A stretch of DNA of 64,000 bases from Luteimicrobium xylanilyticum (lineage in GTDB: Bacteria; Actinomycetota; Actinomycetes; Actinomycetales; Cellulomonadaceae): positions 2,790,001-2,854,000 of the forward strand of contig NZ_CP045529.1 in NCBI RefSeq assembly GCF_009429125.1. Reading direction: 5' to 3'. This document shows, piece after piece, positions 41,049-50,773 of this stretch. The translations under genes were made by a program, and so were the position numbers. The number at the start of each line of letters is the position of its first letter. The first letter of the stretch is position 1. The notes under the pieces were generated by a model, which ran no database searches, had not been told where the DNA came from, and worked only from the letters and a program-made list of their open reading frames with translations.

Positions 41049-42379
41049 GCCGCACCCCCGTCCCGCGCCGGTCCACCGTCGACGGCGCTCACGCGGAGCT
41101 GCTCGACGCGACGGCCGTCCATCACGTCGACGCGCAGCCGCACGCCGTCGACCTCGACCTCGTCACCGACGGCGGGCACGCGGCCCAGCTCGGTCATGAC
41201 GAGGCCGCCGAGGGTCTCGTACGCGCCGGACTCGGGGACCTCGAGGCCCGTCTGCTCCGTGAGCTCGTCGGGACGGAGCTGACCCTGCACGCGCCACGAC
41301 CCGTCGCGCAGCCGACGGGCGCCGACGACCCGTGCGTCGTGCTCGTCGGAGACCTCGCCGACCAGCTCCTCGACGACGTCCTCGAGCGTCACGACGCCGG
41401 ACGTGCCGCCGTACTCGTCGACGACGACCGCCATCTGGAGCCCGAAACCGCGCAGCTCGACGAGCAGCGGACCGAGCCCGACGGTCTCGGGGACGCGCGG
41501 CGCGTCGACCATGAGCGCGGCGACGGGCACGTCGGCGCGCCGATCGGCCGGCACGGAGACGGCCCGGCGCACGTGCACGAGGCCGACGACGTCGTCGCGG
41601 TCGCGGTCGATCACGGGGAAGCGGGAGTGCCCGGTGGCGCGGACGACGTCGAGCAGCTCGGCGGCGGACGCCTCCTTGTGCAGGACGTCCATGCGCAGCC
41701 GGTCCGTCATGACGTCGACGGCGGTCAGCTCCTCGAGGTCGATCGTGTTGGTGAGGAGCGTCGCGACACCCTCCTCGAGCGTGCCCTCCTGCGCCGAGCG
41801 CCGGACGAGAGCCGCGAGCTCGGTCGACGACCGCGCCCCGGACAGCTCCTCGACGGGCTCGACGCCGACGCGCCGCAGGAGGGCGTTCGCCGAACCGTTG
41901 AGGAGGACGACCACCGGCCGCGCCACCGTCGTGAAGGCGCGCTGCAGCGGCACGACGAGCCGCGCCGTCGGGTACGGGAGCGAGAGCGCGAAGTTCTTGG
42001 GGATGAGCTCGCCGAACAGCATCGAGAACACGTTCACGACGACGAGAGCGACGATCCCTGCGAGCGCGACGGCGACGCCGCGTGCGAGCGCCGTGTGGCC
42101 GAGCGCTGCGACCACGAGGTCGTAGAGCGCGGGCTGAGCGGTGTAGCCGAGCAGGATCGTCGTGACCGTGATGCCGACCTGGGCGGAGGACAGCTCGGTC
42201 GAGAGCTCCGACAGGGCGGAGCGGACGCTACGGTCGCGGCGGTCGGGCTCGTCCCCGTGCCCGGAGCTCTTGAGGACCGCCGGGTCGAGCGTGACGAGCG
42301 CGAACTCGCTCGCGACGAACACTGCGGTCCCCGCCGTGAGGACGACGCCGAGGAGGAGCAGGAGCCAGTCGTTCAGCAC
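41045..42379 (-). CDS. CNNM/CorC-type membrane protein (DUF21, CBS pair, CorC domain)
   Basis: A 444-residue paralogue of the downstream gene. The DUF21 membrane domain has GELIPKNFALSLPYPTARL, the CBS pair starts at TAVDVMTDRLRMDVL and includes EYGGTSGVVTLEDVVEELVGEVSDEHD, and a C-terminal CorC/HlyC domain (about 360-430, LRPDELTEQTGLEVPESGAYETLGGLVM) completes the family layout. Likely a divalent-cation transporter or regulator. The GTG start is divergent from an OmpR-type regulator gene, with 239 bases between them. Confidence 0.9.
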   Translation of the reverse strand: MLNDWLLLLLGVVLTAGTAVFVASEFALVTLDPAVLKSSGHGDEPDRRDRSVRSALSELSTELSSAQVGITVTTILLGYTAQPALYDLVVAALGHTALARGVAVALAGIVALVVVNVFSMLFGELIPKNFALSLPYPTARLVVPLQRAFTTVARPVVVLLNGSANALLRRVGVEPVEELSGARSSTELAALVRRSAQEGTLEEGVATLLTNTIDLEELTAVDVMTDRLRMDVLHKEASAAELLDVVRATGHSRFPVIDRDRDDVVGLVHVRRAVSVPADRRADVPVAALMVDAPRVPETVGLGPLLVELRGFGLQMAVVVDEYGGTSGVVTLEDVVEELVGEVSDEHDARVVGARRLRDGSWRVQGQLRPDELTEQTGLEVPESGAYETLGGLVMTELGRVPAVGDEVEVDGVRLRVDVMDGRRVEQLRVSAVDGGPARDGGAA

Positions 42380-42591
42380 GCGGCGGCCACCACCCGGGCG
42401 AACGACGGCCGCCCGGGCCTGCGCGCGGCGCGGGCGGGGCGGGATGGACGTGCGGACCTATGTCGTGGGTCGTCACCGTTCATGGTGCGCACCATCGTAT
42501 CGGTGGGTGGCGTGCCGGGCGCTCGGCACGCCACGCCCACACGATCTCCATCCGACGCACAGACGGCGCCCAGCGCGACCTCCGGGCGGTT

Positions 42592-42612
42592 CACACCCCT
42601 GTGTGCCAGTCT
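42592..42612 (+). promoter_or_regulatory. Inverted repeat and -10 hexamer before the OmpR-type regulator
   Basis: CACAC-CCCT-GTGTG (42592-42605) directly precedes CAGTCT (42607-42612), which is 6 bases before ATG 42619. No -35 is obvious, so the promoter may need an activator. The repeat could be a site for autoregulation by the response regulator. Confidence 0.45.
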
Positions 42613-42618
42613 TTCCCT

Positions 42619-43419
42619 ATGGCACCCAGCTCCCTGCCGTCCGGACAGCCGGGCGGTCGTCCGAACGTCCCGACGGGCAACCCGAACGGCGGGGCCGTCG
42701 GGCGACCGTCGGCCCGCCCCGCGGGCGAGCCGAACGCGACCGTGCTCGTCGTCGAGGACGAGCCCGCCATCGCGACCGCCATCGCGCAGCGCCTCACGGC
42801 CGAGGGCTGGCGGGTCGAGGTCGCGCGCGACGGACTGTCGGGCGTCGACGCGGCGCTGCGGCTGCGCCCCGACGCCGTGGTCCTCGACGTCATGCTCCCG
42901 GGCATCGACGGCCTCGAGGTCACCCGCCGGATCCAGGCCGAGCACCCCCTGCCCATCCTGATGCTCACCGCCCGCGACGACGAGACCGACATGATCATCG
43001 GGCTCGGCGTCGGCGCCGACGACTACATGACGAAGCCGTTCTCGATGCGCGAGCTCGTCGCGCGCCTCAAGGCGCTGCTGCGGCGCGTGGACCGCGCGGC
43101 GCAGGTCGCGTCGTCGCCGGTCGCCCAGCCGCCGCTCGAGGTCGGGGACGTGACCATCGACCAGGCGCAGCGGCGCGTGTACCGGGCCGGCGAGGAGGTC
43201 CACCTCACGCCCACGGAGTTCGAGCTCCTCGTCATGCTCGCGAGCTCCCCCAAGACCGTGCTGACGCGCGAGAAGCTCCTCGCGGAGGTGTGGGACTGGG
43301 CCGACGCGTCGGGCACCCGGACCGTCGACTCCCACATCAAGGCGCTGCGCCGCAAGCTCGGCGCGGACCTCATCCGGACCGTGCACGGCGTGGGGTACGC
43401 GTTCGAGCCGAACGCATGA
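42619..43419 (+). CDS. OmpR-family response regulator
   Basis: A 266-residue response regulator with a 40-residue disordered N-terminal tail rich in Pro, Gly and Asn. The receiver domain has the acidic VVEDEPA start, the phospho-acceptor Asp in VVLDVMLPGIDGL and the conserved Lys in DDYMTKPFSMREL. The C-terminal winged helix shows LTPTEFELLVMLASSPKTVLTREKLL and RTVDSHIKALRRKLG. Leaderless layout (CAGTCT 6 bases before ATG). It overlaps the kinase gene by four bases. Confidence 0.93.
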   Translation: MAPSSLPSGQPGGRPNVPTGNPNGGAVGRPSARPAGEPNATVLVVEDEPAIATAIAQRLTAEGWRVEVARDGLSGVDAALRLRPDAVVLDVMLPGIDGLEVTRRIQAEHPLPILMLTARDDETDMIIGLGVGADDYMTKPFSMRELVARLKALLRRVDRAAQVASSPVAQPPLEVGDVTIDQAQRRVYRAGEEVHLTPTEFELLVMLASSPKTVLTREKLLAEVWDWADASGTRTVDSHIKALRRKLGADLIRTVHGVGYAFEPNA

Positions 43420-44516
43420 GCCGGACCGGCGAACGCGCCGGTGCCCGGATCGCCCGGGTGCCGGACGTCCGTCCGCTGGACCGCTTCCAGTCGATCCGGA
43501 TCAAGCTCGGGATCCTCGTCGCGGCGACCGTGACGTTCGCGGCGTTCGTCACCTGGCTGGGCCTGCGCAACCACCTCGGTCCGAGCCGCACGCTGCCGCT
43601 CGCGATCGTCCTGTCCCTCCTCCTCACCCAGGTGCTCGCGCGCGGCATGACGTCCCCGCTGCGCGAGATGACCGCCGCCGCGCGCGCCATGGCCGACGGC
43701 GACTACACCCGGCGCGTGACGGCGACGAGCCGGGACGAGGTCGGGCAGCTCGCGGGCGCGTTCAACCAGATGGCGAGCGACCTCGCCGCCTCGGACCAGG
43801 TGCGCCGCGACCTGATCGCCAACGTCTCGCACGAGCTGCGCACACCCGTCGCCGCGCTGCACGCCCAGCTCGAGAACGTCGTCGACGGCGTCACCCCCGC
43901 GTCCCCCGCGACGCTGCAGCAGGCCCTCACCCAGACCGAGCGCCTGTCGCGCCTCGTCGCGTACCTGCTCGACCTGTCGCGCATCGAGGCGGGCGCGGCC
44001 GCGCTCAACTACGAGACGATCCCGCTCGGGGACTTCCTCGAGGAGGTGGCCGAGTCGGTGTCGATGCTCGACGCGGGCAAGCAGCTCCGGTACGTCGTCG
44101 ACGTGACGCCCGAGGACCTCGAGCTCGAGGCCGACCCGGTCCGGCTCGACCAGGTCGTCACGAACCTGCTGCACAACGCGATCCGGTACTCGCCGCAGGA
44201 CGGCCGCATCCTGCTCGAGGCGACGCTCGAGCCGGGCGGCGACCGCGTCGTCGTCGACGTGGTGGACGAGGGCCCCGGCATCGACCCCGAGGACCGCGGG
44301 CGGATCTTCGACCGGTTCCAGCGCGGGTCGGCGACGGCGCAGCTCGGCTCCTCCTCGACCGGCGGCACCGGGATCGGCCTCGCGATCGTCCGCTGGGCGG
44401 TCGACCTGCACGGCGGGACCATCGAGGTCGCGGACGGCGACGACGGCGGCGCGCGCATGCGTCTGCGCCTGCCGGTCCACGCACGGCGCGGCACGCGCAC
44501 CCGTCGCCCCGAGTGA
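43416..44516 (+). CDS. OmpR-partner sensor histidine kinase
   Basis: A 366-residue kinase with two close membrane helices (about 29-48 and 60-78) and a very short outside loop. A HAMP domain follows (AAARAMADGDYTRRV), then HisKA with the phospho-acceptor His in IANVSHELRTPVAAL, then the ATPase domain with N-box LLHNAIRYSP, G1 VVDEGPGID and G2 GGTGIGLAIVRW. The short sensor loop suggests it reads a membrane or internal signal. ATGA overlap with the regulator gene. The signal and regulon are not evident from the sequence. Confidence 0.93.
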   Translation: MSRTGERAGARIARVPDVRPLDRFQSIRIKLGILVAATVTFAAFVTWLGLRNHLGPSRTLPLAIVLSLLLTQVLARGMTSPLREMTAAARAMADGDYTRRVTATSRDEVGQLAGAFNQMASDLAASDQVRRDLIANVSHELRTPVAALHAQLENVVDGVTPASPATLQQALTQTERLSRLVAYLLDLSRIEAGAAALNYETIPLGDFLEEVAESVSMLDAGKQLRYVVDVTPEDLELEADPVRLDQVVTNLLHNAIRYSPQDGRILLEATLEPGGDRVVVDVVDEGPGIDPEDRGRIFDRFQRGSATAQLGSSSTGGTGIGLAIVRWAVDLHGGTIEVADGDDGGARMRLRLPVHARRGTRTRRPE

Positions 44517-44536
44517 CCGTCGTCACACTGTCGCGA

Positions 44537-44548
44537 TCACCCGGGTGA
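44537..44548. repeat. 12-bp perfect palindrome upstream of kgd
   Basis: TCACCCGGGTGA begins 20 bases past the kinase stop codon. It lies within a 273-base gap before kgd that also has a T7 run (about 44590-44596) and a small GCTC / GAGC hairpin. It could be an operator or part of the kinase terminator; no matching gene product is seen. Confidence 0.5.
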
Positions 44549-44713
44549 AAGGCGGCCGGGGATACCGAAAGATGGGGCTCGGCGACCCGCTTTTTTTGCT
44601 CCCGACGAGCAGCATTTGCCCTCCTGTTGCCGCCCGTAGAGCCGATGTGAAGATCCGCGGGATTGCTCGCGTCCCGGCCTGTCCGTGCGCCGGTGACGAT
44701 GCGGTCGAGGGCC

Positions 44714-44719
44714 TAGGCT
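44714..44719 (+). promoter_or_regulatory. -10 hexamer upstream of kgd
   Basis: TAGGCT would start transcription near 44726. An in-frame GTG lies exactly at 44727, so a leaderless start is possible. The added 21 residues have poor third-position GC and no family similarity, however. Confidence 0.45.
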
Positions 44720-44789
44720 GGTGTGGGTGGGTGCGCGCCTGTGCGCCCCGACAGCAGACACGAAACGTGCGAAAGTGGGCGATCCCCGA

Positions 44790-47700
44790 GTGTCCCCGAA
44801 GGCTGAGTCAGAGTCGATCAGCGCGCTGCGCGCCTCGTTCGGTGCGAACGAGTGGCTGGTCGACGAGCTCTACGACCAGTACCGCGCCGACAAGAACTCC
44901 GTCGATCCGGCGTGGTGGGAGTTCTTCGAGGACTACCGGCCGGACGGCGACGACGCCGCGGCCGCCGGTGCCCCGAAGAACGGCACGAACCACGCGGCCC
45001 CGGCCGCCGCGCCCTCGGCGCCGGCAGCGCCCGCGCCCGCAGCGCCCGCCGCCCCGGCTGCTGCGACCCCCACGCCCCGCGCCGTGGAGGCGACGCGCGA
45101 GCCCGCGCTCCCCGCCGAGCCGAGCGCCCCGTCGCCCACGGCCCCCCGCCCCGTCGCGACGGCGCAGCCCGCCACCGCCCCGTACGCCGACGTCCCCGTG
45201 GCCCGCTCCGCGAACGCGCTGCCCGCCGAGGCCGCCGACGAGCCCACCAAGCTCCGCGGCCCCGCCGCGCGCGTCGTGACGAACATGGAGGCCAGCCTCC
45301 AGGTCCCGACGGCCACGTCGGTGCGCGCCGTCCCGGCCAAGCTCCTCGTCGACAACCGCATCGTCATCAACAACCACCTCGCGCGCACGCGCGGCGGCAA
45401 GATCTCCTTCACGCACCTGATCGGCTTCGCGCTCATCGAGGCCGTGGGCGAGATGCCGTCGATGAACGCGTCGTACACGCAGGTCGACGGCAAGCCCGGC
45501 ATCCTCAACCCGGCGCACGTCAACCTCGGCATCGCGATCGACCTGCCCAAGCCCGACGGCTCGCGCCAGCTCGTCGTGCCCGCCATCAAGGGCACCGAGT
45601 CGATGGACTTCGCGCAGTTCTGGAACGCGTACGAGGACGTCGTGCGCCGCGCCCGCACCAACAAGCTCACGGTCGACGACTACAGCGGCGTCACGATCTC
45701 GCTGACCAACCCGGGCGGCATCGGCACGGTGCACTCCGTGCCGCGCCTGATGAGCGGCCAGGGCGCGATCGTCGGCGTCGGCGCCATGGACTACCCGGCC
45801 GAGTTCGCGGGCGCCTCCGAGGAGCAGCTCGCGCGGCTCGGTGTCTCGAAGGTCGTCACCCTCACCTCGACCTACGACCACCGCATCATCCAGGGCGCCG
45901 GCTCGGGCGACTTCCTGCGTCTGATCGGCAACAAGCTGCTCGGCCAGGACGGCTTCTACGACCGCGTCTTCGCGGCGCTGCGGATCCCGTACGAGCCGGT
46001 CCGCTGGGCACGTGACAACAGCACCGACCCCGAGGCGGAGGCCGTCAAGCCGGCTCGCATCGCGGAGCTGATCCACGCCTACCGGTCGCGCGGCCACCTC
46101 ATGGCCGACACCGACCCGCTGACCTACCGCCAGCGCAAGCACCCGGACCTCGACATCCAGAACCACGGCCTGACCCTGTGGGACCTGGAGCGGACGTTCC
46201 CGACGACGGGCTTCGGCGGGAAGTACCAGGACACCCTGCGCAACATCCTCGGCCTGCTGCGCGACGCGTACTGCCGCACCATCGGCTTCGAGTACATGCA
46301 CATCGCGGACCCGGCACAGCGCAAGTGGATCCAGGAGCGTCTCGAGGCCGGCTACGCCCGGACCCCGCGCGAGGACCAGCTCCGGATCCTGCGCCGCCTC
46401 AACTCCGCCGAGGCGTTCGAGACCTTCCTCCAGACGAAGTTCGTCGGGCAGAAGCGCTTCTCGCTCGAGGGCGGCGAGTCGGTCATCCCGCTGCTCGACG
46501 CCATCCTGTCCCGCGCCGCGGAGAACGGCCTCGACGAGGTCTGCATCGGCATGGCCCACCGCGGCCGCCTCAACGTGCTCGCGAACATCGCCGGCAAGAG
46601 CTACGCGCAGATCTTCGCGGAGTTCGAGGGCAACGTGGACCCGAAGTCGGTCCAGGGCTCGGGCGACGTCAAGTACCACCTCGGCACCGAGGGCATGTTC
46701 ACCGCGGAGTCCGGCGCGCAGACGCAGGTCTACCTCGCGGCGAACCCGTCCCACCTGGAGGCCGTGGACCCGGTGCTCGAGGGCATCGTCCGCGCCAAGC
46801 AGGACCTCATCGACCTGGGCGGCGACGGGTTCTCCGTCCTGCCGATCATGATCCACGGGGACGCGGCCTTCGCGGGCCAGGGCGTCGTGTCCGAGGTGCT
46901 CAACCTGTCGCAGCTGCGCGGGTACCGCACGGGCGGCACGATCCACGTCATCATCAACAACCAGGTCGGCTTCACGACCGCCCCCTCGTCGTCCCGCTCG
47001 ACGACGTACGCGACCGACGTCGCGAAGGGCTACCAGATCCCGATCTTCCACGTGAACGGCGACGACCCCGAGGCGTGCGTGCGCGTCGCGGAGCTCGCCT
47101 TCGCGTTCCGCGAGCAGTTCGACCGCGACGTCATCATCGACATGGTCTGCTACCGCCGCCGCGGCCACAACGAGGGCGACGACCCGTCGATGACGCAGCC
47201 GCTCATGTACAACCTCATCGAGGCCAAGCGCTCGGTCCGCAAGCTCTACACCGAGAACCTCGTGGCCCGCGGCGACCTGACGGTCGAGGAGGCCGAGCAG
47301 GCGCTCAAGGACTACCAGACCCAGCTCGAGCGGGTCTTCACCGAGACCCGCGAGGGCGGCTACACCCCGCCGGCCGAGACGGAGCCGATCGCGGGCCTCG
47401 AGCGTCCTGAGTCCCAGCGCGAGGACGCCGGCACGGTGGTCGGGTGGAAGACGGCGATCTCGCCCGCGACGCTCGAGCGCGTCGGGGCGGTCCAGGTCGC
47501 CGCGCCCGAGGGCTTCACGGTCCACCCGAAGCTCCAGCAGATGCTCGCCAAGCGGCACGAGATGTCGACGCAGGGCGGGATCGACTGGGGCTTCGGCGAG
47601 CTCGTCGCGTTCGGCTCGCTCCTCATGGAGGGCACGCCCGTGCGCCTCGCCGGGCAGGACTCGCGCCGCGGCACGTTCGTGCAGCGCCACGCCGTCCTGC

Positions 47701-48593
47701 ACGACCGCGAGACCGGCGCGGAGTGGACGCCGCTGCTGTACCTGTCGGCGGACCAGGAGAAGTTCTGGGTCTACGACTCGTCACTGTCGGAGTACGCGGC
47801 GCTCGGCTTCGAGTACGGCTACTCCGTCGAGCGCCCGGACGCGCTCGTCCTGTGGGAGGCGCAGTTCGGCGACTTCGTCAACGGCGCGCAGACGGTCATC
47901 GACGAGTTCATCTCGTCGGCGGAGCAGAAGTGGGGCCAGAACGCCTCGCTCGTCATGCTCCTCCCCCACGGCTACGAGGGGCAGGGGCCCGACCACAGCT
48001 CGGCCCGCATCGAGCGGTTCCTGCAGATGTGCGCGGAGGACAACCTCACCGTCGCGCAGCCGTCGACGCCGGCGTCGTACTTCCACCTGCTGCGCCGCCA
48101 GGCGTACGCCCGGCCGCGCCGCCCGCTCGTCGTGTTCACCCCGAAACAGCTGCTGCGCCTCAAGGCGGCGGCGTCGGGCGTCGAGGACTTCACGAGCGGC
48201 ACGTTCCGCCCGGTGATCGGCGACGCGACGGCGGACCCGACCAAGGTCACGCGTGTGCTGCTGTGCACGGGTCGCGTCTACTACGACCTCCTCGCCGAGC
48301 GGACCGCTCGCAAGGACGAGACCGTCGCGATCGTGCGCCTCGAGCAGCTCTACCCGTTCCCCGAGGACGAGATCCGCGACGAGCTCGGCCGCTACGCGAC
48401 CGCCGACGTCGTCTGGGTCCAGGACGAGCCGGAGAACCAGGGCGCCTGGTCGTACGTGCACATCAACCTGCCCGACGACCTGCCGGAGGTGAAGGTCGTG
48501 TCCCGTCCGGCCTCCGCGTCGACCGCGGCCGGCACCGCCAAGAAGCACAAGGCGCAGGCGGCGACCCTGCTGGAGCAGGCGTTCGGGCGCTGA
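44790..48593 (+). CDS. kgd: Multifunctional 2-oxoglutarate decarboxylase / dehydrogenase E1 (E2-E1 fusion)
   Basis: TCA-cycle enzyme of 1,267 residues, the actinobacterial fusion of an E2-like acyltransferase to a thiamine-diphosphate E1. The N-terminal tether has [33 protein letters not shown]. An Ala/Pro-rich linker follows to about 150. The E2-like domain has [18 protein letters not shown] and the catalytic His in [21 protein letters not shown]. The E1 part has [14 protein letters not shown], the ThDP segment [13 protein letters not shown] and [17 protein letters not shown] 44790 was chosen by family similarity; GTG 44775 and 44727 are alternatives. A strong terminator follows. Confidence 0.95.
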   Translation: MSPKAESESISALRASFGANEWLVDELYDQYRADKNSVDPAWWEFFEDYRPDGDDAAAAGAPKNGTNHAAPAAAPSAPAAPAPAAPAAPAAATPTPRAVEATREPALPAEPSAPSPTAPRPVATAQPATAPYADVPVARSANALPAEAADEPTKLRGPAARVVTNMEASLQVPTATSVRAVPAKLLVDNRIVINNHLARTRGGKISFTHLIGFALIEAVGEMPSMNASYTQVDGKPGILNPAHVNLGIAIDLPKPDGSRQLVVPAIKGTESMDFAQFWNAYEDVVRRARTNKLTVDDYSGVTISLTNPGGIGTVHSVPRLMSGQGAIVGVGAMDYPAEFAGASEEQLARLGVSKVVTLTSTYDHRIIQGAGSGDFLRLIGNKLLGQDGFYDRVFAALRIPYEPVRWARDNSTDPEAEAVKPARIAELIHAYRSRGHLMADTDPLTYRQRKHPDLDIQNHGLTLWDLERTFPTTGFGGKYQDTLRNILGLLRDAYCRTIGFEYMHIADPAQRKWIQERLEAGYARTPREDQLRILRRLNSAEAFETFLQTKFVGQKRFSLEGGESVIPLLDAILSRAAENGLDEVCIGMAHRGRLNVLANIAGKSYAQIFAEFEGNVDPKSVQGSGDVKYHLGTEGMFTAESGAQTQVYLAANPSHLEAVDPVLEGIVRAKQDLIDLGGDGFSVLPIMIHGDAAFAGQGVVSEVLNLSQLRGYRTGGTIHVIINNQVGFTTAPSSSRSTTYATDVAKGYQIPIFHVNGDDPEACVRVAELAFAFREQFDRDVIIDMVCYRRRGHNEGDDPSMTQPLMYNLIEAKRSVRKLYTENLVARGDLTVEEAEQALKDYQTQLERVFTETREGGYTPPAETEPIAGLERPESQREDAGTVVGWKTAISPATLERVGAVQVAAPEGFTVHPKLQQMLAKRHEMSTQGGIDWGFGELVAFGSLLMEGTPVRLAGQDSRRGTFVQRHAVLHDRETGAEWTPLLYLSADQEKFWVYDSSLSEYAALGFEYGYSVERPDALVLWEAQFGDFVNGAQTVIDEFISSAEQKWGQNASLVMLLPHGYEGQGPDHSSARIERFLQMCAEDNLTVAQPSTPASYFHLLRRQAYARPRRPLVVFTPKQLLRLKAAASGVEDFTSGTFRPVIGDATADPTKVTRVLLCTGRVYYDLLAERTARKDETVAIVRLEQLYPFPEDEIRDELGRYATADVVWVQDEPENQGAWSYVHINLPDDLPEVKVVSRPASASTAAGTAKKHKAQAATLLEQAFGR

Positions 48594-48603
48594 GCACCAT
48601 CTG

Positions 48604-48639
48604 ACGAGGCCCGGCGGCCGCACGGTCGCCGGGCCTCGT
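48604..48639 (+). terminator. Terminator of kgd
   Basis: A 13-bp perfect stem ACGAGGCCCGGCG / CGCCGGGCCTCGT with a 10-base loop starts 11 bases after the kgd stop codon. Confidence 0.85.
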
Positions 48640-48756
48640 GCCGTCCGAACGAGCACACTGGACGCGCACACCCCTGCCCGCACCAACGCAGGGGCCACCT
48701 GGCCCGAGTCCCGCCACCCCGGTGGCAGGACCCGGACCGAGAAGAGGGGAAGACCC

Positions 48757-49767
48757 GTGGAACACCACCTCCTCGGCCGCACCGGCCGACTCGTGTCCGT
48801 CGTCGGGCTGGGCACCTGGCAGCTCGGCACCGACTGGGGAGACGTCAGCGAGGCCGACGCGCACGCCGTGATCGACGCGTCGCTCGAGGCCGGCGTGACG
48901 TTCGTCGACACCGCGGACGTGTACGGCGACGGCCGCAGCGAGCAGCTCATCGGCTCCTACCTGGCCGAGCACCCGGACGCACAGGTCACCGTCGCGACGA
49001 AGATGGGCCGCCGGGTCGAGCAGGTCCCCGAGGCGTACACGCTCGACGCCTTCCGCGGCTGGGTCGACCGGTCCCGCACGAACCTGCGCACCGACCGCCT
49101 CGACCTGGTGCAGCTCCACTGCCCGCCGACGGCCGTCTACTCCGACGACGCCGTGTTCGACGCGCTCGACACGCTCGTCGACGAGGGCGCGATCGCCACC
49201 TACGGGGTGAGCGTCGAGCGGACCGAGGAGGCGCTGACCGCCATCGCGCGTCCGAACGTCGCGACCGTGCAGATCATCCTCAACGCGTTCCGGCTCAAGC
49301 CGCTCGACGAGGTCCTCCCGGCCGCGTCCGAGGCGGGCGTCGGGATCATCGCGCGCGTGCCGCTGGCGTCGGGCCTCCTGTCCGGCCGGTACACCGCGCA
49401 GACGACCTTCCCTGAGTCCGACCACCGGACGTACAACCGGAACGGCGAGGCGTTCGACGTGGGCGAGACCTTCTCCGGGGTCGACTACGAGACGGGCGTC
49501 GAGGCGGCGCAGGAGTTCGCACGGCTCGTCGAGGAGCTGGGCGCCCCCGAGGACGGTGCCCCCGCGCTGACGCCCGCCCAGGCGGCGATCGCGTGGCTGT
49601 GGCAGCAGTCCGGCGTGTCGACCGTGATCCCGGGCGCGCGCAACGCCGACCAGGCCCGCGCCAACGCCGCCGCCGGTTCGGCGCGCGTCCTCGGCCCGAC
49701 CTTCGAGCGCGGCGTCCGCCGCATCTACGACGAGCGGTTCCGCGCCGCCCTGCACGAGAAGTGGTGA
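48757..49767 (+). CDS. Aldo/keto reductase
   Basis: NADPH-dependent oxidoreductase with a TIM-barrel (336 residues). The family residues appear in order: GLGTWQLG near the start, Asp and Tyr in FVDTADVYGDGRSEQLIG, Lys in VTVATKMG and His in DLVQLHCPP. The NADP region near the end reads SGVSTVIPGARNADQARANAAA. The substrate is unknown. GTG start with GAGGGGAAG 5-9 bases upstream. The next gene, an aldose 1-epimerase-like protein, begins 5 bases after its stop codon, so both may act on sugars. Confidence 0.93.
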   Translation: MEHHLLGRTGRLVSVVGLGTWQLGTDWGDVSEADAHAVIDASLEAGVTFVDTADVYGDGRSEQLIGSYLAEHPDAQVTVATKMGRRVEQVPEAYTLDAFRGWVDRSRTNLRTDRLDLVQLHCPPTAVYSDDAVFDALDTLVDEGAIATYGVSVERTEEALTAIARPNVATVQIILNAFRLKPLDEVLPAASEAGVGIIARVPLASGLLSGRYTAQTTFPESDHRTYNRNGEAFDVGETFSGVDYETGVEAAQEFARLVEELGAPEDGAPALTPAQAAIAWLWQQSGVSTVIPGARNADQARANAAAGSARVLGPTFERGVRRIYDERFRAALHEKW

Positions 49768-49771
49768 CGAG

Positions 49772-50704
49772 ATGACCGACACGACGCACGCGCCGTCGGG
49801 CGCCCAGACGACGCTGCGCCGCGGCGCGCACGAGGTGGTCGTGACCGAGGTGGGCGCGACCCTGCGCGCCTACACGGTCGACGGCCTCGAGGTGGTCCAG
49901 CCGTACGCGGAGGACCAGATCGCGCCCGCGAGCCACGGTGCGGTGCTCGCCCCGTGGCCGAACCGGCTCCGGGACGGCGCGTACACGTTCGACGGCACGG
50001 ACCACCAGGTCCCCGTGACCGAGGTGGCCCGCATGACGGCGCTCCACGGGCTCGTGTGCTGGGTCCGGTTCGAGGTCACGTCGCGGACGACGACGGACGC
50101 CGAGGACGCGGTCGAGCTCACCCACCGGATCGTGCAGACGTCCGGGTACCCGTTCGACGTCGTCGTCACGGTCCGGTACGCGCTGAGCGACGCGGGCCTC
50201 ACGGTCACGACCACGGCCACCAACGACGGGGCGGTCCGCGCGCCGTACGGCGTGGGCTTCCACCCGTGGCTGTCGACGCGGGGCGCCGCGGTCGACGACT
50301 GCACCCTGCGCCTCGACGCCGACACCCGGGTCACGACGGACGAGCGGCTGCTGCCCGTGGGCACCGAGCCGGTCGCCGGGTCGTTCGACCACCGGGTCGC
50401 GTCCGCGCTGAAGGGCGCGACGCTCGACGACGCGTTCGTCGGGGTGCTGCGCGACGCGGACGGGCTCTCCTGGGCCGAGCTGGGCACTCCCGACGGGCGC
50501 ACGACCCGGCTGTGGATGGACGAGACGTTCGGCGCGTGGCAGGTCTGCACGGGCGACTTCATCAACCCGCCGAGCATCCGCCGCAGCGCCGTGGCCGTCG
50601 AGCCGCAGACCTGCTACGCGGACGCGTTCCGCACCGGCGACCTGCTGGTCGTGCTCGAGCCGGGCGCGTCGCACACCTCGACCTGGGGCCTGACGCTCGC
50701 CTGA
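49772..50704 (+). CDS. Aldose 1-epimerase family protein
   Basis: A 310-residue beta-sandwich protein of the galactose mutarotase family. Candidate catalytic residues are the first His in ALHGLV (about residue 92), the His of VGFHPWLS (about 165) and the Glu of AVEPQTCYADAF near the C-terminus. The opening GAHEVVVTEVGATLRAYTVDG and VLAPWPNRLRDGAY are typical of this branch. It probably interconverts anomers of a hexose or hexose-phosphate. It is coupled to the preceding aldo/keto reductase and followed by a strong hairpin. Confidence 0.88.
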   Translation: MTDTTHAPSGAQTTLRRGAHEVVVTEVGATLRAYTVDGLEVVQPYAEDQIAPASHGAVLAPWPNRLRDGAYTFDGTDHQVPVTEVARMTALHGLVCWVRFEVTSRTTTDAEDAVELTHRIVQTSGYPFDVVVTVRYALSDAGLTVTTTATNDGAVRAPYGVGFHPWLSTRGAAVDDCTLRLDADTRVTTDERLLPVGTEPVAGSFDHRVASALKGATLDDAFVGVLRDADGLSWAELGTPDGRTTRLWMDETFGAWQVCTGDFINPPSIRRSAVAVEPQTCYADAFRTGDLLVVLEPGASHTSTWGLTLA

Positions 50705-50723
50705 GGGCGCCCACACGCGCGTG

Positions 50724-50756
50724 CGGACCGCCGGCTCCCAGGGATCCGGCGGTCCG
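50724..50756 (+). terminator. Terminator of the reductase-epimerase operon
   Basis: An 11-bp perfect stem CGGACCGCCGG / CCGGCGGTCCG with an 11-base loop lies 20 bases past the epimerase stop codon. Confidence 0.85.
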
Positions 50757-50761
50757 TACGT

Positions 50762-50767
50762 CACAAT
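50762..50767 (+). promoter_or_regulatory. -10 hexamer for the leaderless SGNH-like gene
   Basis: CACAAT lies 6 bases before GTG 50774. Confidence 0.4.
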
Positions 50768-50773
50768 GATCGA

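Noticed and set aside
44808-47702. 964-residue minus-strand frame opposite kgd
   Set aside because: Antisense shadow of a long GC-rich gene; low-complexity composition, no domain.
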